Below, piece by piece: positions 62,261-64,000 of a stretch of DNA of 64,000 bases. The notes beneath the pieces were generated by a model. It ran no database searches and was not told where the DNA came from. It worked only from the letters and a program-made list of their open reading frames with translations. The stretch comes from Desulfitibacter alkalitolerans DSM 16504 (lineage in GTDB: Bacteria; Bacillota; DSM-16504; Desulfitibacterales; Desulfitibacteraceae). Each line of letters opens with the position of its first letter. Position 1 is the stretch's first letter. The stretch lies in the NCBI RefSeq assembly GCF_000620305.1, contig NZ_KK211106.1, positions 22,769 to 86,768 of the forward strand, in the 5' to 3' direction. Made by a program: the position numbers and the translations under genes.

Positions 62261-63871
62261 ATGAATCAAGCAATACGAAATAAAATTAACCAGATATTTG
62301 ATTTAGAAATTTTAGATGAACAGCACTACGAGTGGGGAGATCTTTACTGGCTTCAGCTGGATTCTAATGGCCTAAAAACCCAGCCAACTCTTTCTTTTGC
62401 AACTGTATTTCCAGGTAAAGAGCAGGAAATTCACACCCATGCTGGTTATGTGGAAATACTGCATGGTATAGAAGGGGAAAGTATTCATATAATCAATGGA
62501 AAAGAGCTAGTTCTTACAAAAGGGAAGCTCGGCTATGTTCCTGATGGTGCCCAACATTACCTTATTAATAAATCAGATAAACCATCCCAGTTTTTAAGTA
62601 TAGTTTATCCTGCCCTGCCGGCACCATTGAATGAGATGGAAACAATAGATGGCCTGGAATTATATGATATAGATCAATTAGTTAACCTTAATACAATAGC
62701 TGATAAATTTGCCCAGAGCGTTAAACTAGCTGTTACTTTGGTGGACAGCAATGGCGTTTTTTTAGCTGAACCAAAAAGCTTTCCTGATTTTTGTTCTCTT
62801 TGTATAAAGCAGAAAACGGGTAATTGTGTTCTCTGTACGGAAAAGGGTGAAAAAAAGGGTAAAGAGCTGGTAGTATTTAAATGTAAATTTAAAGTATATT
62901 CAATACAATCACCTATTATAATCAATAACAGGTTGCTGGGCTACCTGGGATGTGGTTATGGCAGGGTAGAGACGCCTGCAGATGCTGATGAACTATTGCT
63001 CAAAAACTCCTTTTCCGGAAGAGATTATCCTTTAGCCCATAAGGCTTATGTAAATCTAGGCATTATTAACAGGAACCACTTGAAATCTGTCGCAGAAACC
63101 CTTTCACTAGTTGGAGCATCTCTTGTGCAGATGATTATAGATTCGGCCAGAAGCAAGCAAATTAGTGCTTATAAGCTCAGCCTGGTAAAAGAAGAGCAGA
63201 GAAAAGCGGAACTTGAAAGTTCATTAAACGAGGCCAGGCTAAAATTTCTAGAATCCCAGGTTAACCCTCATTTCCTGTTTAATACGTTAAATACAATTGC
63301 TCAAACCTCTTTTATGGAAGGTGCTGCAACTGCATCAAATCTTACCTATGCCTTGTCTAATCTTTTAAGAAGGAGCCTGGGTAAAACACAATCTCTTATT
63401 TCAATAGAAGAAGAGATAGAGCAAATAAATGACTATTTACTGATACAAAAGACAAGATTTCCAAGGAAGTTTACCGTTAGAATGGATATCAAAGAAGAAG
63501 TTTTATCTACAAAGGTTCCAAATATGACCTTGATGGTTCTAGTTGAAAATGCTATTTTGCATGGATTTTCCAATATTAGGTGGCACGGCATGCTTGAAAT
63601 CAATGGATATATGAGGAACAACAGGGTTGTTATAGATGTTATTGATAATGGAGCAGGCGTTAAAGACGAAGTGATAAATGAGGTAAGGGAGTTAACAGGT
63701 AATAGCTTTAACCCCATATCACCAATGAAGGGAATTGGCTTAAAAAATATTTACAAGCGGCTTGAATACTATTATGGAGAAAAATTCAGTTTCTGTCTTG
63801 AAAGATTAAATAAGGGCGGAACCAAAGCAACTATAGAACTGCCAGCTGAAACGGCTATAGAGAACACGTAA
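62261..63871 (+). CDS. cupin-PocR-LytS-type sensor histidine kinase
   Basis: A 536-residue kinase lacking clear membrane helices. Residues ~40-115 form a cupin (PGKEQEIHTHAGYVEILHGIEG, YVPDGAQHYLIN). Next is a PocR domain with FCSLCIKQKTGNCVLCTEKGEKK, a Cys-rich ligand pocket. Then a coiled linker, the LytS/YesM phospho-acceptor NPHFLFNTLNTIAQ and an ATPase domain (LVENAILHG, GIGLKNIYKRLEYYYG). It should sense a soluble small molecule and act on the response regulator starting at 63968. ATG at 62261 after AGGGTGAT. Confidence 0.85.
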   Translation: MNQAIRNKINQIFDLEILDEQHYEWGDLYWLQLDSNGLKTQPTLSFATVFPGKEQEIHTHAGYVEILHGIEGESIHIINGKELVLTKGKLGYVPDGAQHYLINKSDKPSQFLSIVYPALPAPLNEMETIDGLELYDIDQLVNLNTIADKFAQSVKLAVTLVDSNGVFLAEPKSFPDFCSLCIKQKTGNCVLCTEKGEKKGKELVVFKCKFKVYSIQSPIIINNRLLGYLGCGYGRVETPADADELLLKNSFSGRDYPLAHKAYVNLGIINRNHLKSVAETLSLVGASLVQMIIDSARSKQISAYKLSLVKEEQRKAELESSLNEARLKFLESQVNPHFLFNTLNTIAQTSFMEGAATASNLTYALSNLLRRSLGKTQSLISIEEEIEQINDYLLIQKTRFPRKFTVRMDIKEEVLSTKVPNMTLMVLVENAILHGFSNIRWHGMLEINGYMRNNRVVIDVIDNGAGVKDEVINEVRELTGNSFNPISPMKGIGLKNIYKRLEYYYGEKFSFCLERLNKGGTKATIELPAETAIENT

Positions 63872-63967
63872 ACATGACTTTCTATTTTCATTTTTGTTTG
63901 CAAGAACACCAATGTTTATCCATGTTAATGAGCTATTTATTATTAAAGTTTAACGAGGAGAAAAAGT

Positions 63968-64000
63968 ATGTACAAAATTCTAATTGTTGATGATGAAACA
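63968..64000 (+). CDS. response regulator, partial at window edge
   Basis: Only MYKILIVDDET is visible, the typical first strand and acidic pair of a receiver domain. GAGGAG lies just before the ATG. Placed 96 bases after the LytS-type kinase, so it is probably the paired YesN/LytT-type regulator. Confidence 0.75.
   Translation, partial: MYKILIVDDET

Overview
The window looks like a chromosomal segment of a low-GC, anaerobic, menaquinone-using Firmicute (class Clostridia; a Peptococcaceae, Desulfitibacter or Dethiobacter-like lineage is my guess, not a proven assignment). The signs are AT-rich DNA, strong purine-rich ribosome binding sites, many TTG and GTG starts, an anaerobic nickel CO dehydrogenase, NrfHA, multiheme cytochromes, the Acs/Acu acetate module, Feo iron uptake, and 2-selenouridine tRNA modification. 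No rRNA, prophage or CRISPR array was seen.

Layout. 1-2130: accessory end with a partial transposase, a degenerate tRNA-Ala-like sequence, and a toxin-antitoxin pair with a TPR gene remnant lying between two copies of a terminator-like repeat. 2185-8338: menaquinone genes menI (opposite strand) and menF-menD-menB-menE, with a promoter and operator-like palindrome in front of menF. 8392-13605: a Fur-box-headed run encoding a diguanylate cyclase, FeoA, FeoA, FeoB, a Cys-rich FeoB partner and an HD-GYP phosphodiesterase. 13697-18891: a pentaheme lipoprotein cytochrome divergent from a ferric iron ABC transporter, with a near-consensus Fur box between them. 19015-22396: cyclophilin, MnmH, a homocysteine methyltransferase-type protein and a PIG-L deacetylase.

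22578-33517 is the most interesting metabolic region. A YeiH-family transporter, a small membrane protein and a Crp/Fnr regulator precede a DASS-type anion transporter, an AprA-like flavoprotein, an AprB-like ferredoxin, a QmoB-like protein that has lost its FAD core, and a stand-alone HdrA N-terminal-like domain. A second YeiH-family gene lies downstream. Two tandem Crp-type sites sit in front of the DASS gene. It looks like a reduced Apr/Qmo electron-transfer module for sulfite, APS or a related oxyanion, without sat, qmoA, qmoC or hdrBC in the window.

33856-45601: LysM-BsuPI protein, PPC-domain protein, pyrophosphatase, an Old Yellow Enzyme-type reductase, a SIMPL protein, acuB-acuC-acuA and acsA, lemA and htpX. 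45798-49007: a compact run of about ten very small unrecognised genes built from a few shared short modules, including three near-identical copies of a 51-residue protein and one gene broken by an in-frame stop. This is the second candidate for an undescribed system. 49066-57372: solitary cooS, a YgbA_NO-family gene, a CBS protein, a membrane-anchored trypsin-like protease, pcm, PIN-PhoH and nrfHA. 57578-64000: a PAS histidine kinase, acetaldehyde dehydrogenase and 4-hydroxy-2-oxovalerate aldolase (mhpF-mhpE), an IclR regulator, a cupin-PocR-LytS-type kinase and the start of its probable response regulator.

Together the genes describe an anaerobe that makes menaquinone for respiration (nitrite via Nrf, possibly sulfur oxyanions via the Apr-like module), oxidises CO and activates acetate, and controls iron import and c-di-GMP together. 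All functions are read from sequence motifs and family knowledge; no database search was run.
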